Part shown: piece by piece, positions 8,774 through 16,057 of the stretch | How positions within the stretch are numbered: the first letter of the stretch is position 1 | Layout: every line of letters starts with the position of its first letter | Source: Pseudonocardia lacus | GTDB taxonomy: Bacteria > Actinomycetota > Actinomycetes > Mycobacteriales > Pseudonocardiaceae | Assembly: GCF_018531445.1 (NCBI RefSeq) | Contig: NZ_JAHDTH010000031.1 | Location: 1-52,339 of the forward strand | Direction of reading: 5' to 3' | DNA: 52,339 bases | The notes under the pieces: model-generated | Seen by the model: the letters and a program-made list of their open reading frames with translations, nothing else | Database searches by the model: none | Told to the model about the DNA's origin: nothing | Made by a program: the position numbers and the translations under genes

Positions 8774-9052
8774 TCAGGCGAGGGCGTCCGCGAGGACGTG
8801 GGGCTGGTGCAGATCGCCGCCCTTCCCCGCACGTTCGACGACCAGCGCCTGGTCGGCGCCGGGTACCTGGCCGACGCGGTGTGCCGGCACCTGCCCGACG
8901 GCCCGGCCCGCCGCGCCGAACTGCGCGACCTGATCTGGTCGCTGACCTCCCTGCACCCCTACGGTCAACTGGTGGTCCAGCGCGGCTGGCCGGTGCGCCG
9001 CTACGGCGACTGGATCGCCCAGGCGCTCACCGCCGTCGCGCTCCCCCGCTGA
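8774..9052 (+). pseudogene. TetR-family regulator remnant (C-terminal part only)
   Basis: About 92 codons with strong actinobacterial codon bias but no DNA-binding domain. The C-terminal pattern DLIWSLTSLHPYGQLVVQ then RGWPVRRYGDW, with a final IAQAL, matches the familiar end of actinobacterial TetR regulators (LWALTS.. YxxLVxxRGW ...YxxWLAxxL). The frame is closed by a TGA in the centre of the adjacent 65-bp palindrome (8750-8752), so the missing N-terminus is not upstream. The first possible start is GTG 8798, without a ribosome-binding site. This looks like a gene truncated at the edge of the palindrome, by insertion or deletion. A translated short protein cannot be excluded. Confidence 0.6.
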
Positions 9053-9063
9053 GGAGGTCCCGC

Positions 9064-10008
9064 ATGCCGGAAGTCCTGGTGCTCGGCCACGACGACGTGG
9101 CCGCCCTGCTCGACCTCGACGCGCTGCTGCCCGCGCTGGCCGAGGCGTTCCGGCAGTTCAGCGCGGGCGCGACCAGCGCACCGCCGCGCACTGCGGCGTT
9201 CACCGCCGACGGCCTGCTGGGGTCGATGCCGGCGTTCGTGCCCGGCGCCGGGCTGGCGGTCAAGCTGGTGTCGGTCTTCCCCGACAACCACGCCCGCGGC
9301 CTGCCCTCCCACCAGGCGCTCATCGCCGTCTTCGACGACGCCACCGGCACCCCGCTCGCCCTCATCGACGGCACGCGCATCACGACCGTCCGCACCGGGG
9401 CGGCGGCCGCGGTGGCCGCCGACGCGCTGGCCCGCCCCGACGCCCGCGTGCTGGCCATCCTCGGGGCCGGCGTGCAGGGCGGCTCCCACCTCGACGCCTT
9501 CGACCGGATCCGCGACTTCGCCGACATCCGGATCGCCTCGCGCACCGCCGAGAACGCCGCCGCCCTCGCGGCGCGGCACCCGCGAGCGCGCGCGGTCGAC
9601 TCGTTCGAGGAGGCCGTGCGCGGCGCCGACGTCGTCTGCTGCTGCACCGACGCGCGCAGCCCGGTCCTGCGGACGTCCTGGCTGGACCCGGGCGCGCACG
9701 TCGGCTCGGTCGGCGGCAGCTTCGGCCCCGAACTGCCCGCCGACCTGGTCGCCGGCCGGGTCTTCGTCGAGTGGCGCGGCGCCGCGCTCAACCCGCCCCC
9801 GGCCGGCGCCCACGACCTGCAGGGTGTCGACCCGGCGCAGCTCACCGAGATCGGGGAGGTACTGGCCGGCACCGCACCCGGCCGCACGTCCGACGGCGAG
9901 ATCACGGTCTACAAGTCGACCGGCCACGCCGTGGAGGACGCCGCGGCCGCCCGGCTCGTCCTGGACGCGGCCCGCGCCGCCGGTCGCGGCAGCGTCGTGC
10001 ACCTCTGA
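9064..10008 (+). CDS. Ornithine cyclodeaminase / mu-crystallin family protein
   Basis: 314 residues from an ATG with an ideal GAGGAGG upstream. The fold is the OCD/mu-crystallin type. There is an N-terminal substrate domain with PPRTAAF, the conserved DGTRITTVRTGAAAA segment, and an NAD(P)-binding Rossmann motif G134-A-G136-V-Q-G139. Later come ADVVCCCTDARSPVL and a C-terminal EITVYKSTGHAVED segment. Family members include ornithine cyclodeaminase, alanine dehydrogenase and ketimine reductases; sequence alone does not tell which. The gene follows the TetR remnant by 11 nt and may once have been its target. No biosynthetic partner lies nearby. Confidence 0.85.
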   Translation: MPEVLVLGHDDVAALLDLDALLPALAEAFRQFSAGATSAPPRTAAFTADGLLGSMPAFVPGAGLAVKLVSVFPDNHARGLPSHQALIAVFDDATGTPLALIDGTRITTVRTGAAAAVAADALARPDARVLAILGAGVQGGSHLDAFDRIRDFADIRIASRTAENAAALAARHPRARAVDSFEEAVRGADVVCCCTDARSPVLRTSWLDPGAHVGSVGGSFGPELPADLVAGRVFVEWRGAALNPPPAGAHDLQGVDPAQLTEIGEVLAGTAPGRTSDGEITVYKSTGHAVEDAAAARLVLDAARAAGRGSVVHL

Positions 10009-10070
10009 CCGGCTCCTGAATGCGACGATCGGCGCTACCGTCGGTCACCGCCCGGCTGCACACTGCTCGG

Positions 10071-10346
10071 ATGCTGTTCATCGGCGGCTCCGACGAGGGC
10101 ATCGGCAACCACGTCGGCTTCGTCGCCGGCCGGTACCGCGACGGCGCCCTCTCCGACACCCGGACCGACGTCACGCGCTGCTCCCCCGGCACGTTCACCG
10201 CGTTCCTGCCGTCCTGCCGGTGCGGCTGGCGCGGCGCGCCGCACGAGCCGGACGAGGCCGGGGTGCGCCGCTGCCGGCGGGAGTGGACCCGCGAGCACCT
10301 CCGGCACGTCGTCCCGACCCGGCACGCACCCTCGCACCAGCGTTAA
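10071..10346 (+). CDS. Small conserved Cys-containing protein
   Basis: 91 residues from the ATG at 10071; an in-frame ATG at 10020 would add 17 residues. It begins MLFIGGSDEGIG and contains the stretch FTAFLPSCRCGWRG followed by Glu/Arg/His-rich helices ending HLRHVVPTRH. The CxCGWRG core is seen in many small actinobacterial proteins of unknown function and could bind metal with the nearby histidines. No ribosome-binding site is obvious. The gene sits between ornithine cyclodeaminase and zwf without clear operon links. Confidence 0.55.
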   Translation: MLFIGGSDEGIGNHVGFVAGRYRDGALSDTRTDVTRCSPGTFTAFLPSCRCGWRGAPHEPDEAGVRRCRREWTREHLRHVVPTRHAPSHQR

Positions 10347-10403
10347 CAGCCGACGAAAAGCCGCCTTCGGAGATCGTCGAGCCGGTGCGCAGCGGGCCCG
10401 GGA

Positions 10404-11921
10404 GTGCAACCATTCAGCGTGCTCAACTACCCGCCGCAGACCATCGCCTACCCGGCTCCTGGCTCACGGCCGTACGGACGCCTGCCGGAGAGCCTCCCGC
10501 CGCACGTCATCGTCCTGTTCGGGGCCACCGGCGACCTCGCGCGGCGCAAGCTGCTGCCCGGGCTCGCGCACCTGGCGACCTCGGCCCTGACCCCCAACAT
10601 CCGGGTGGTGGGCTCCTCGCTGGAGGAGATGTCCGACGACGAGTTCCGGCAGTTCGCGCGCAGCGCGATCACCGAGTTCGGCAAGCACCGGCTGACCGAG
10701 GAGCAGTGGGACGCGTTCGCCGCGAACCTGCGCTACTGCTGCAGCAGGTCCGGGTCGGAGACGCTGGCCGACGCCGTGGCCGCGGCCGAGCGGGAGTTGG
10801 GCGACGGCCAGGAGGTGCACCGGCTGCACTACCTGAGCATCCCGCCAAAGGCCGCGCGCGAGGTCATCACGCTGCTGCAGGACGCCAAGCTGGTCGAGCG
10901 CGCGCGGGTGGTCATGGAGAAGCCGTTCGGCACCGACCTGGAGAGCGCCGTCGCGCTCAACAGGTTCGTCCACCTGACCTTCGACGAGAGCCAGATCTTC
11001 CGGATCGACCACTTCCTGGGCAAGGAGGCCGCGCTCAACGTCCTGGCGCTGCGCTTCGCCAACGGGCTGTTCGAGCCGATCTGGAACCGCAACTTCATCG
11101 ACCACGTCCAGATCGACGTCCCCGAGACGCTGGGCCTTGACCGGCGCGCCGACTTCTACGAGTCCACCGGCGCCTACAAGGACATGGTGGTCACCCACCT
11201 GTTCCAGATCATGGCGTTCGTCGCGATGGAGCCGCCGACGGCGCTGGAACCGCGGGCCATCAGCGAGGAGAAGAACAAGGTCTTCCGGTCGCTGCTGCCG
11301 ATCATGCCGACGGACGTCGTGCGCGGGCAGTTCGGCGGCTACCGCGAGCTGGAGGGCGTCGCCCGCGACTCCGACACCGAGACCTTCATCGCCCTGCGCG
11401 CGTTCCTGGACAACTGGCGCTGGGCCGGGGTGCCGTTCTACCTGCGCACCGGCAAGCGGCTCGCGGAGGGCCAGCGGATCATCTCCATCGCCTTCAAGGA
11501 GGCGCCCCGGTCGATGTTCCCGGCCGACTCGGGCGTGGGCCAGTCCGGCCCCGACCACCTGACGTTCGACCTGGCCGACGAGTCCCGGATCTCGCTGTCC
11601 TACTACGGCAAGCGCCCCGGCCCCGGCATGAAGCTGGACAAGCTGAGCATGCAGTTCTCCACCCAGGAGACCGACCGCGCAGGCGACGTGCTGGAGGCCT
11701 ACGAGCGGCTGATGCTCGACGCCATGCGCGGCGACCACACCCTGTTCACCACCGCGGAGGGCATCGAGAGCCTGTGGGAGCGCTCCGAGCCGCTGCTGCA
11801 GAACCCGCCGCCGGTCAAGTCGTACCCGCCGGGCAGCTGGGGACCGAACGCGATCCACCAGCTGATCGTGCCGCACGCCTGGCGGCTGCCGTTCGAGCGG
11901 TCGTGGCGGGAGAAGCGCTGA
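10404..11921 (+). CDS. zwf: Glucose-6-phosphate 1-dehydrogenase
   Basis: 505 residues, normal for the family. It oxidises glucose 6-phosphate to 6-phosphogluconolactone with NAD(P), the first step of the oxidative pentose phosphate pathway. The nucleotide-binding motif is G40-A-T-G-D44-L-A, and the active-site signature R200-I-D-H203-F-L-G-K207-E carries the catalytic His and substrate Lys. Later conserved stretches include [10 protein letters not shown] and [14 protein letters not shown]. Two GTG starts are possible, 10404 and 10419; GGGAG touches the first and is about 15 nt from the second, so neither spacing is ideal. The gene is not next to the usual tkt/tal/opcA genes, so it may be a second copy. 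A hairpin follows. Confidence 0.9.
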   Translation: MQPFSVLNYPPQTIAYPAPGSRPYGRLPESLPPHVIVLFGATGDLARRKLLPGLAHLATSALTPNIRVVGSSLEEMSDDEFRQFARSAITEFGKHRLTEEQWDAFAANLRYCCSRSGSETLADAVAAAERELGDGQEVHRLHYLSIPPKAAREVITLLQDAKLVERARVVMEKPFGTDLESAVALNRFVHLTFDESQIFRIDHFLGKEAALNVLALRFANGLFEPIWNRNFIDHVQIDVPETLGLDRRADFYESTGAYKDMVVTHLFQIMAFVAMEPPTALEPRAISEEKNKVFRSLLPIMPTDVVRGQFGGYRELEGVARDSDTETFIALRAFLDNWRWAGVPFYLRTGKRLAEGQRIISIAFKEAPRSMFPADSGVGQSGPDHLTFDLADESRISLSYYGKRPGPGMKLDKLSMQFSTQETDRAGDVLEAYERLMLDAMRGDHTLFTTAEGIESLWERSEPLLQNPPPVKSYPPGSWGPNAIHQLIVPHAWRLPFERSWREKR

Positions 11922-11940
11922 ACGCACCGGCGAGGAGGTG

Positions 11941-11969
11941 CCGCTCGGGCTCCCCGCGAGCCTGAGCGG
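11941..11969. terminator. Hairpin between convergent zwf and DUF397 genes
   Basis: Twelve-base arms with one mismatch (CCGCTCGGGCTC and GAGCCTGAGCGG) flank a 5-base loop, 20 nt after the zwf stop and 37 nt before the end of the convergent DUF397 gene. There is no U-tract, as is common for high-GC terminators. Confidence 0.6.
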
Positions 11970-12005
11970 GATCGACGCCCCCGGACTCCGGCGAAACCGT
12001 TCGAC

Positions 12006-12212
12006 CTACTTCCGCGACCGTGTCGGGAAGAATTCTCCGGACGCGATTCCGCTGATGAAGTCGTTCCACCGGTCGAGCGGGAATGCAAGCGGGACGGCCT
12101 CCGGTCGTCGCGAATTCCGCACCATGACCTGACCGGTCGAGAACTTCACCTCGACGCAATCGCTCTGGTCGCTGAAAGTGCTCTTGCGCCAACCGCCGCT
12201 CGTCCCGCCCAC
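12006..12212 (-). CDS. DUF397 domain protein
   Basis: 68 residues starting at GTG 12212, chosen because GGAGG lies 7 nt upstream; longer frames extend into non-coding sequence. The sequence GWRKSTFSDQSDCVEV, then VMVRNSRRP and a final RWNDFISGIASG, is the complete DUF397 domain. Such proteins are almost always encoded beside an XRE/DUF5753 regulator, as here (230 bp upstream, same strand), and in Streptomyces WhiJ-like systems are thought to antagonise that regulator. Any role in development is by analogy. Confidence 0.85.
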   Translation of the reverse strand: MGGTSGGWRKSTFSDQSDCVEVKFSTGQVMVRNSRRPEAVPLAFPLDRWNDFISGIASGEFFPTRSRK

Positions 12213-12444
12213 AGACCGTCCTCCCCGACCCCGACCCGGCCCCACGGATCGTCGTGGCGCCCCGAGCAGGTTCCGACGTGAGGACCTGCCCGCTCCGCCA
12301 GAGTAAGCAGAGCACCGGCGTGGGACCAGCGCCACTTGGCGGCCGTGTACCCACACGCAGGACCAGGAGCGGAGGGTTGGTCACCTGTCCGCCCCTCGGA
12401 TGCGGCCGATGGAGGCCGGTTTAGGTACCTCGCGGACTAGGGCA

Positions 12445-13317
12445 TCACCCCTCGCTGGTTGAAGCCAGATCGGTGGAGAAGGTTCGCAGGGCGCGCTCGA
12501 TGTACTCCGGGAACCTGGCGGCCGGAGCGGCGAGATCCTCCAGAGCGAGGAAACGCTCCTGGTAATCGGCAGCCACTCCGGGATCGTCGGTGAACGTCGA
12601 CGGGCCGCGCGAGTACTCCAGGTACACGACGTCCGGATCGCTCGCCTCGGGGAACTCCAAGAGGACGAAAGGACCGCGCAGCGCCTCGTAGGCGCCGACC
12701 TCGAACGGGATGATCCGGATTGTGATGTTCGGCCGCTCGCTCAACTCCAGCAGGCGGTTGAACTGGTTGCGCATGACCCCGGGCCCGCCGACCTGCCGAC
12801 GCAGGATCGCCTCGTCGAGCATGAAGCTCAGCTCCGGCGCCGGGTCGCGCTCCAGCACCTCCTGCCGGTCGCGCCGGCTCTCGAGCACGCGGTCGATCGC
12901 CTTCGCGCTGCGGCCGTAGCCCTTGAGCAGGGCCCGGCTGTACTCCTCGGTCTGCAGGGTGCCGGGCACGACGCTCGGCTGGGCCTGCAGGATCCGCGAC
13001 GCCGAGGCCTCGTAGCCGAGGAACTTGATCGTCTCGGCCGTGAGGACGTCGCGGAACTCGACGAACGGCTGGCGCTTGGAGCCCCGGGCCAGCTCGGTGA
13101 GGGCCGCCACCTCGTCCGGGTCGTTCAGGCCGTAGTGGCCGACCAAGGCCTTGAGGTCCGTGACGGTGATGCCGACCTGACCGCTCTCGATGCGGATGAT
13201 CTTCGACGGGGACCATTCGAGCGCGTCGGCCACCTCGCGCTGCGTCAGATCGGCCGCGGTTCGTAGTCGCCTGAGCTCCACGCGCAGGCGGCGACGCATT
13301 GCGGCGGAGTCTTCCAC
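12445..13317 (-). CDS. XRE-family regulator with DUF5753 domain
   Basis: 290 residues. GTG 13317 is preferred over GTG 13323 because AGAGGT ends 6 nt before it and touches the other. Residues about 12-65 are a helix-turn-helix (LRTAADLTQREVADALEW then SPSKIIRIESGQ). The remaining ~200 residues are the DUF5753 domain, with the usual PGTLQTEEYSRALL, RRDRQEVLERDP and RNQFNRLLELSERPNITIRI stretches. The family pairs with DUF397 proteins, found 230 bp downstream. It probably autoregulates and responds to a developmental or stress signal through DUF5753; ligand and targets are unknown. Confidence 0.88.
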   Translation of the reverse strand: MEDSAAMRRRLRVELRRLRTAADLTQREVADALEWSPSKIIRIESGQVGITVTDLKALVGHYGLNDPDEVAALTELARGSKRQPFVEFRDVLTAETIKFLGYEASASRILQAQPSVVPGTLQTEEYSRALLKGYGRSAKAIDRVLESRRDRQEVLERDPAPELSFMLDEAILRRQVGGPGVMRNQFNRLLELSERPNITIRIIPFEVGAYEALRGPFVLLEFPEASDPDVVYLEYSRGPSTFTDDPGVAADYQERFLALEDLAAPAARFPEYIERALRTFSTDLASTSEG

Positions 13318-13837
13318 TGACACACCTCTCGTCGTGTGACGTACTGCAGGTCGACGGTGGCGGCACGCACCAGACGCCTGGTCATGCGCCAACCGCTTCC
13401 GGCCATCCTGCCGCATCCACGTTGGCATGACCACATCAGTAGCGTCCTTACCGCCGAGTTCAGTCGGACACGATCCGACTGCGTGGAGCCGATGCGGGCA
13501 CGGCAGAACACGTGCTGCTGAACGCAGCACACGATGTGGTGCCTCCGCACAGCCACGCTCGGCAAGCGCCCTGCAGGTCGGACCCGCCGTACTGAGTGCA
13601 GCGTGACGCCTAGCACACTCTGCTACATGGCAGTACGATCCTGGCTTGACGCCACCGAACCGCAAGCGACCGAGCCTACCGCCTGGCGGCGGTCTGCTCG
13701 CTCAAGGAGCCGGGAACGTCGCCCGATCGTTGATCCGCCGATGCGGGGTCGAGCAGCTGGACAGCCGCGGTCATCGTCACCGTAGGCCTCTGACCAGCCG
13801 GAACGCCGCCCGGCCAGCCCGCAGAGGAGTGGCGACC
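13318..13837. promoter_or_regulatory. 520-bp divergent intergenic region with two perfect inverted repeats
   Basis: The region separates the XRE regulator (minus) from a membrane-protein gene (plus) and holds no recognisable gene. It contains CAGTCGGA-CACGA-TCCGACTG at 13461-13481 (8-bp perfect arms) and GTGCTGC-TGAAC-GCAGCAC at 13512-13530 (7-bp perfect arms). Both have 5-bp spacers and centres 50 bp apart, suggesting operators, perhaps for the XRE protein. The stretch at 13588-13636 has weaker symmetry (CGTACTG...CAGTACG). Confidence 0.45.
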
Positions 13838-14311
13838 GTGCAGCAGAACACCGATCCCTACCGCATTCCCGACGATCACCTGACCGCCCAGGGCCGCGTC
13901 GCCCTCGACCAGGTCGTCGGCGGGTGGACCCGCGCCCTGCACGCCGAGCTCGACCGCCAGGCCGCTCCGAACGACCGGCGCGGCGACCCGGAGTACCGCT
14001 ACACGCGCACCGACGTACTGGCCGCCCGCGACTCGGTCGAGCGCAACCTGCGGCCCGACACCACGGCCGAGCGCGTCGCGGCCTCGCAACCGGTGCTGCT
14101 CGCGCCGATCCTGGTGACGGTCGGCTCGGTGGGCGTCGGCGTCATGCCGCACTTCCTGCACAGCTCCTGGCAGTGGGCGCTGTTCGTGGTCCTGCTGCTC
14201 ATCGGCCTGTTCGGGCTCGCGCTCACCTGGGTCGGTGGCACCCGGGCCAAGCGGGGCAGCCCGCCGGGCAGCGCGCGGGTGGCCGCGCCGACCGCCCGTG
14301 TCGACGGCTGA
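13838..14311 (+). CDS. Two-TM membrane protein of unknown function
   Basis: 157 residues from GTG 13838, 8 nt after GAGGAG; an in-frame GTG at 13829 overlaps that site. The N-terminal ~85 residues are soluble and charged (YRIPDDHLTAQGRVALDQ; RYTRTDVLAARDSVERNL). Two hydrophobic helices follow, near 90-110 and 117-138, and a basic cytosolic tail ends the protein. I recognise no named domain. A very short one-TM gene follows 11 nt after the stop, so the two probably form an operon. Confidence 0.65.
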   Translation: MQQNTDPYRIPDDHLTAQGRVALDQVVGGWTRALHAELDRQAAPNDRRGDPEYRYTRTDVLAARDSVERNLRPDTTAERVAASQPVLLAPILVTVGSVGVGVMPHFLHSSWQWALFVVLLLIGLFGLALTWVGGTRAKRGSPPGSARVAAPTARVDG

Positions 14312-14322
14312 GCGGGTGCGTC

Positions 14323-14457
14323 GTGCTCATCATCGCCATCGTCGGACTGGCTGTGCTCGTGGTGTTGGCCGTGCTCATCGGCCTGGCCGGTCGGGACGAC
14401 GTCGGGGCGGCGTCGCGCTCTGCGGAGCCGCACAGCACCGACGAGACGCCCCGGTGA
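14323..14457 (+). CDS. 44-residue single-TM peptide
   Basis: A GTG start 11 nt after the preceding stop gives a peptide with an N-terminal hydrophobic helix (VLIIAIVGLAVLVVLAVLIG) and a polar tail ending DETPR. GAGCGGG lies 6-12 nt upstream as a weak ribosome-binding site. Its position and codon bias suggest a real small membrane protein co-expressed with the upstream gene. It converges on the hydrolase gene with a 3-bp gap. Confidence 0.45.
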   Translation: MLIIAIVGLAVLVVLAVLIGLAGRDDVGAASRSAEPHSTDETPR

Positions 14458-14460
14458 CCG

Positions 14461-15348
14461 TCAGCCCGTGCGCGCCCACTGCATCAGCAGCATCCGCAGC
14501 GCGGTGACCAGCGGCAACGGCTGGTCGAGCATCGGGTGGTGGCCGGCGTCGGGCAGTTCGACGATCGGGACGCGGTGCCCGAGCAGGGCGTCGATCTCGG
14601 CGGCCATCGTCGGCGGCACCAGGCCGAACTCGGTGCGGATGAACGCGGCCCGGCAGCGCAGGTGGGGCAGCATCTCGCGGAGCAGTCGGCGCCTGCCGAA
14701 CATGGCCGGGTCGAACTTCCAGGTCCAGCCGCCCTCGGTGGCGCGCACGGACTCCTCGGCGATGTGCCGGCGGACGTAGGGCAGCATCACCTCCTGCTCG
14801 GGCATGGTGCGGAACCGGTCGAGCATCTCCTCGCGGGTCGGGTAGACCCGGGTGGGGCGGCGGCGGTGGCGCAGGCCCTCCTCCTCCGGGGGCTGGTCGA
14901 ACAGCGGCGAGTCGATGATGGCGATGCCGTCGACGCGGTCGCCGTGCTCCACCCCGACGTGGGCGGCGACCCAGCCGCCCATGCTGTGCCCGACGACGAT
15001 CGGCGGCCCGGCGATGCCGCCCGCCGCGGCGGCGGCGAGCACCTCGTCGGCCCAGATGCGCATGTCGTAGTCGGGGCGCCGGCCGCTGTCGCCGTGCCCG
15101 CTCAGGTCGAGCGCGACGACCCGGTGCGAGGAGGCGAAGAACGGGGCGATGTGGTCCCACCAGCCCGAGTGCGCCGCACCGCCGTGCACCAGCACCAGGC
15201 CGGGCAGGTCCGCATCACCCCAGCAGCGCAGGTGCACCCGGCACCCGTCGACGGCGGTGTCGAGCTGCTGCGGGGCGGTGGCGAGCGCGGCGCGGAACCA
15301 GCGCGGCGCGTCGGTGGCGGTCGCCGGCGGGCTCAGGGGCGGGGTCAT
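14461..15348 (-). CDS. Alpha/beta hydrolase
   Basis: 295 residues from ATG 15348, with GAGGAG 6 nt upstream. It has the hydrolase oxyanion motif LVHGGAAHSGWWDH near residue 52, LSGHGDS near 82, the nucleophile elbow GHSMGG with Ser122, and a C-terminal AGHHPMLDQ carrying the catalytic His. A cap region of ~110 residues is rich in Arg and Glu. The substrate cannot be told from sequence. It lies 91 bp downstream of a BldC-like regulator on the same strand. Confidence 0.8.
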   Translation of the reverse strand: MTPPLSPPATATDAPRWFRAALATAPQQLDTAVDGCRVHLRCWGDADLPGLVLVHGGAAHSGWWDHIAPFFASSHRVVALDLSGHGDSGRRPDYDMRIWADEVLAAAAAGGIAGPPIVVGHSMGGWVAAHVGVEHGDRVDGIAIIDSPLFDQPPEEEGLRHRRRPTRVYPTREEMLDRFRTMPEQEVMLPYVRRHIAEESVRATEGGWTWKFDPAMFGRRRLLREMLPHLRCRAAFIRTEFGLVPPTMAAEIDALLGHRVPIVELPDAGHHPMLDQPLPLVTALRMLLMQWARTG

Positions 15349-15439
15349 GGTGGTCTCCTCGGTGCACCGCAGTTGTACCTGACAGGACCGCGCCGATCCG
15401 GACGGACGGCTGTGGCCCTGGGCACGGTGCCGAGCGGGA

Positions 15440-15643
15440 TCAGTCGTCCTCGCGCGCCGCGCGCAGCTGCTCCTGGACCTCCGACCACCGGAAGCGGTAC
15501 CGGCCACCCATCGTGGTGACCGCCGGCGTGAGCCGGCCCTGGCGGACCCACGCGCTGATGGTCGCCGTGGCCACCCCGAGTCGACGCGCCACGTCACCGG
15601 ACGTCAACAGCGGGTCATCGCGTTCCCGCTGGTCACCGGACAT
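15440..15643 (-). CDS. BldC-like MerR-type helix-turn-helix regulator
   Basis: 67 residues, the size of BldC (68 in Streptomyces, from memory). The fold is a bare winged helix: LLTSGDVARRLGVATATISA forms the HTH, and GRLTPAVTTMGG then RYRFRWSEV forms the wing. ATG 15643 is favoured because TAGCGT lies exactly 7 nt upstream (15651-15656), giving a leaderless mRNA, and no ribosome-binding site is present. A near-perfect inverted repeat (15665-15694) sits directly upstream of that box. The protein lacks an effector domain, so control would come from its own abundance or cooperative binding. Confidence 0.8.
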   Translation of the reverse strand: MSGDQRERDDPLLTSGDVARRLGVATATISAWVRQGRLTPAVTTMGGRYRFRWSEVQEQLRAAREDD

Positions 15644-15650
15644 GACGATC

Positions 15651-15656
15651 ACGCTA
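15651..15656 (-). promoter_or_regulatory. -10 box of leaderless BldC-like gene
   Basis: TAGCGT on the minus strand, followed by 7 nt and the ATG at 15643, fits the TANNNT consensus of actinobacterial leaderless promoters. Confidence 0.6.
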
Positions 15657-15664
15657 ACCCGGGC

Positions 15665-15694
15665 GTTCACGCGATATCTGAGCATCGCGCGAAC
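15665..15694. promoter_or_regulatory. 30-bp near-perfect inverted repeat (operator candidate)
   Basis: GTTCACGCGAT and ATCGCGCGAAC are complementary at 10 of 11 positions around an 8-bp spacer. The site covers the expected -35 region of the BldC-like gene and lies between two divergent promoters, so one regulator could control both genes. Confidence 0.6.
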
Positions 15695-15746
15695 TACGAT
15701 GAACATGGTGTTCTCACGAAGAATGGCCAATGTCCGATTTTTCGGC

Positions 15747-15752
15747 TAGTCT
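15747..15752 (+). promoter_or_regulatory. -10 box of leaderless Cys-rich gene
   Basis: TAGTCT followed by exactly 7 nt and an in-frame GTG at 15760. This is the reason for preferring that start over the upstream ATG at 15730. Confidence 0.55.
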
Positions 15753-15759
15753 GCGTGCT

Positions 15760-15987
15760 GTGCAGCCCCCTCCCACCGGCGTTCCGACCGCTCTGGGCAC
15801 CGTCTCCGAGCTGGCGCTGCTCCTCGCCGAGCTGCATCCGACGGCCGCCGCGCGACTGGCGTGCGACCACGTCGCCGACACCTCGGGCCGGTGCCGGCTG
15901 TGCCGCTCGGTCTGGCCGTGCACGCTGCACGTCATCGGCCGCGACGCCGTCGCGCACGCCCGCACGACGCGTCTGCCAGGCCGATGA
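15760..15987 (+). CDS. Small Cys/His-rich actinobacterial protein
   Basis: 75 residues from GTG 15760 by the leaderless rule; ATG 15730 would add ten residues, but the TAGTCT box lies inside that extension. The second half reads CDHVADTSGRCRLCRSVWPC, then TLHVIGRD. Four cysteines and two histidines suggest a structural zinc or Fe-S site. Similar small proteins are common in actinobacteria without known function. The gene is divergent from the BldC-like regulator and shares its operator region. Confidence 0.6.
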   Translation: MQPPPTGVPTALGTVSELALLLAELHPTAAARLACDHVADTSGRCRLCRSVWPCTLHVIGRDAVAHARTTRLPGR

Positions 15988-16057
15988 CGGCGCGCGGGTC
16001 GGCCTCGACCGCCTCGCCACGACCTACGGCTCCCTCACCGGCGGTCGCGGGACGCCA

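Noticed and set aside
8774..8968. A 64-codon minus-strand frame opposite the TetR remnant
   Set aside because: The plus-strand frame has the codon bias and a TetR-like C-terminal pattern; the minus frame has no family features.
15730..15759. ATG 15730 as start of the small Cys-rich gene
   Set aside because: A TAGTCT box 7 nt before the in-frame GTG 15760 lies inside that extension, which suggests it is promoter and not coding; not proven.
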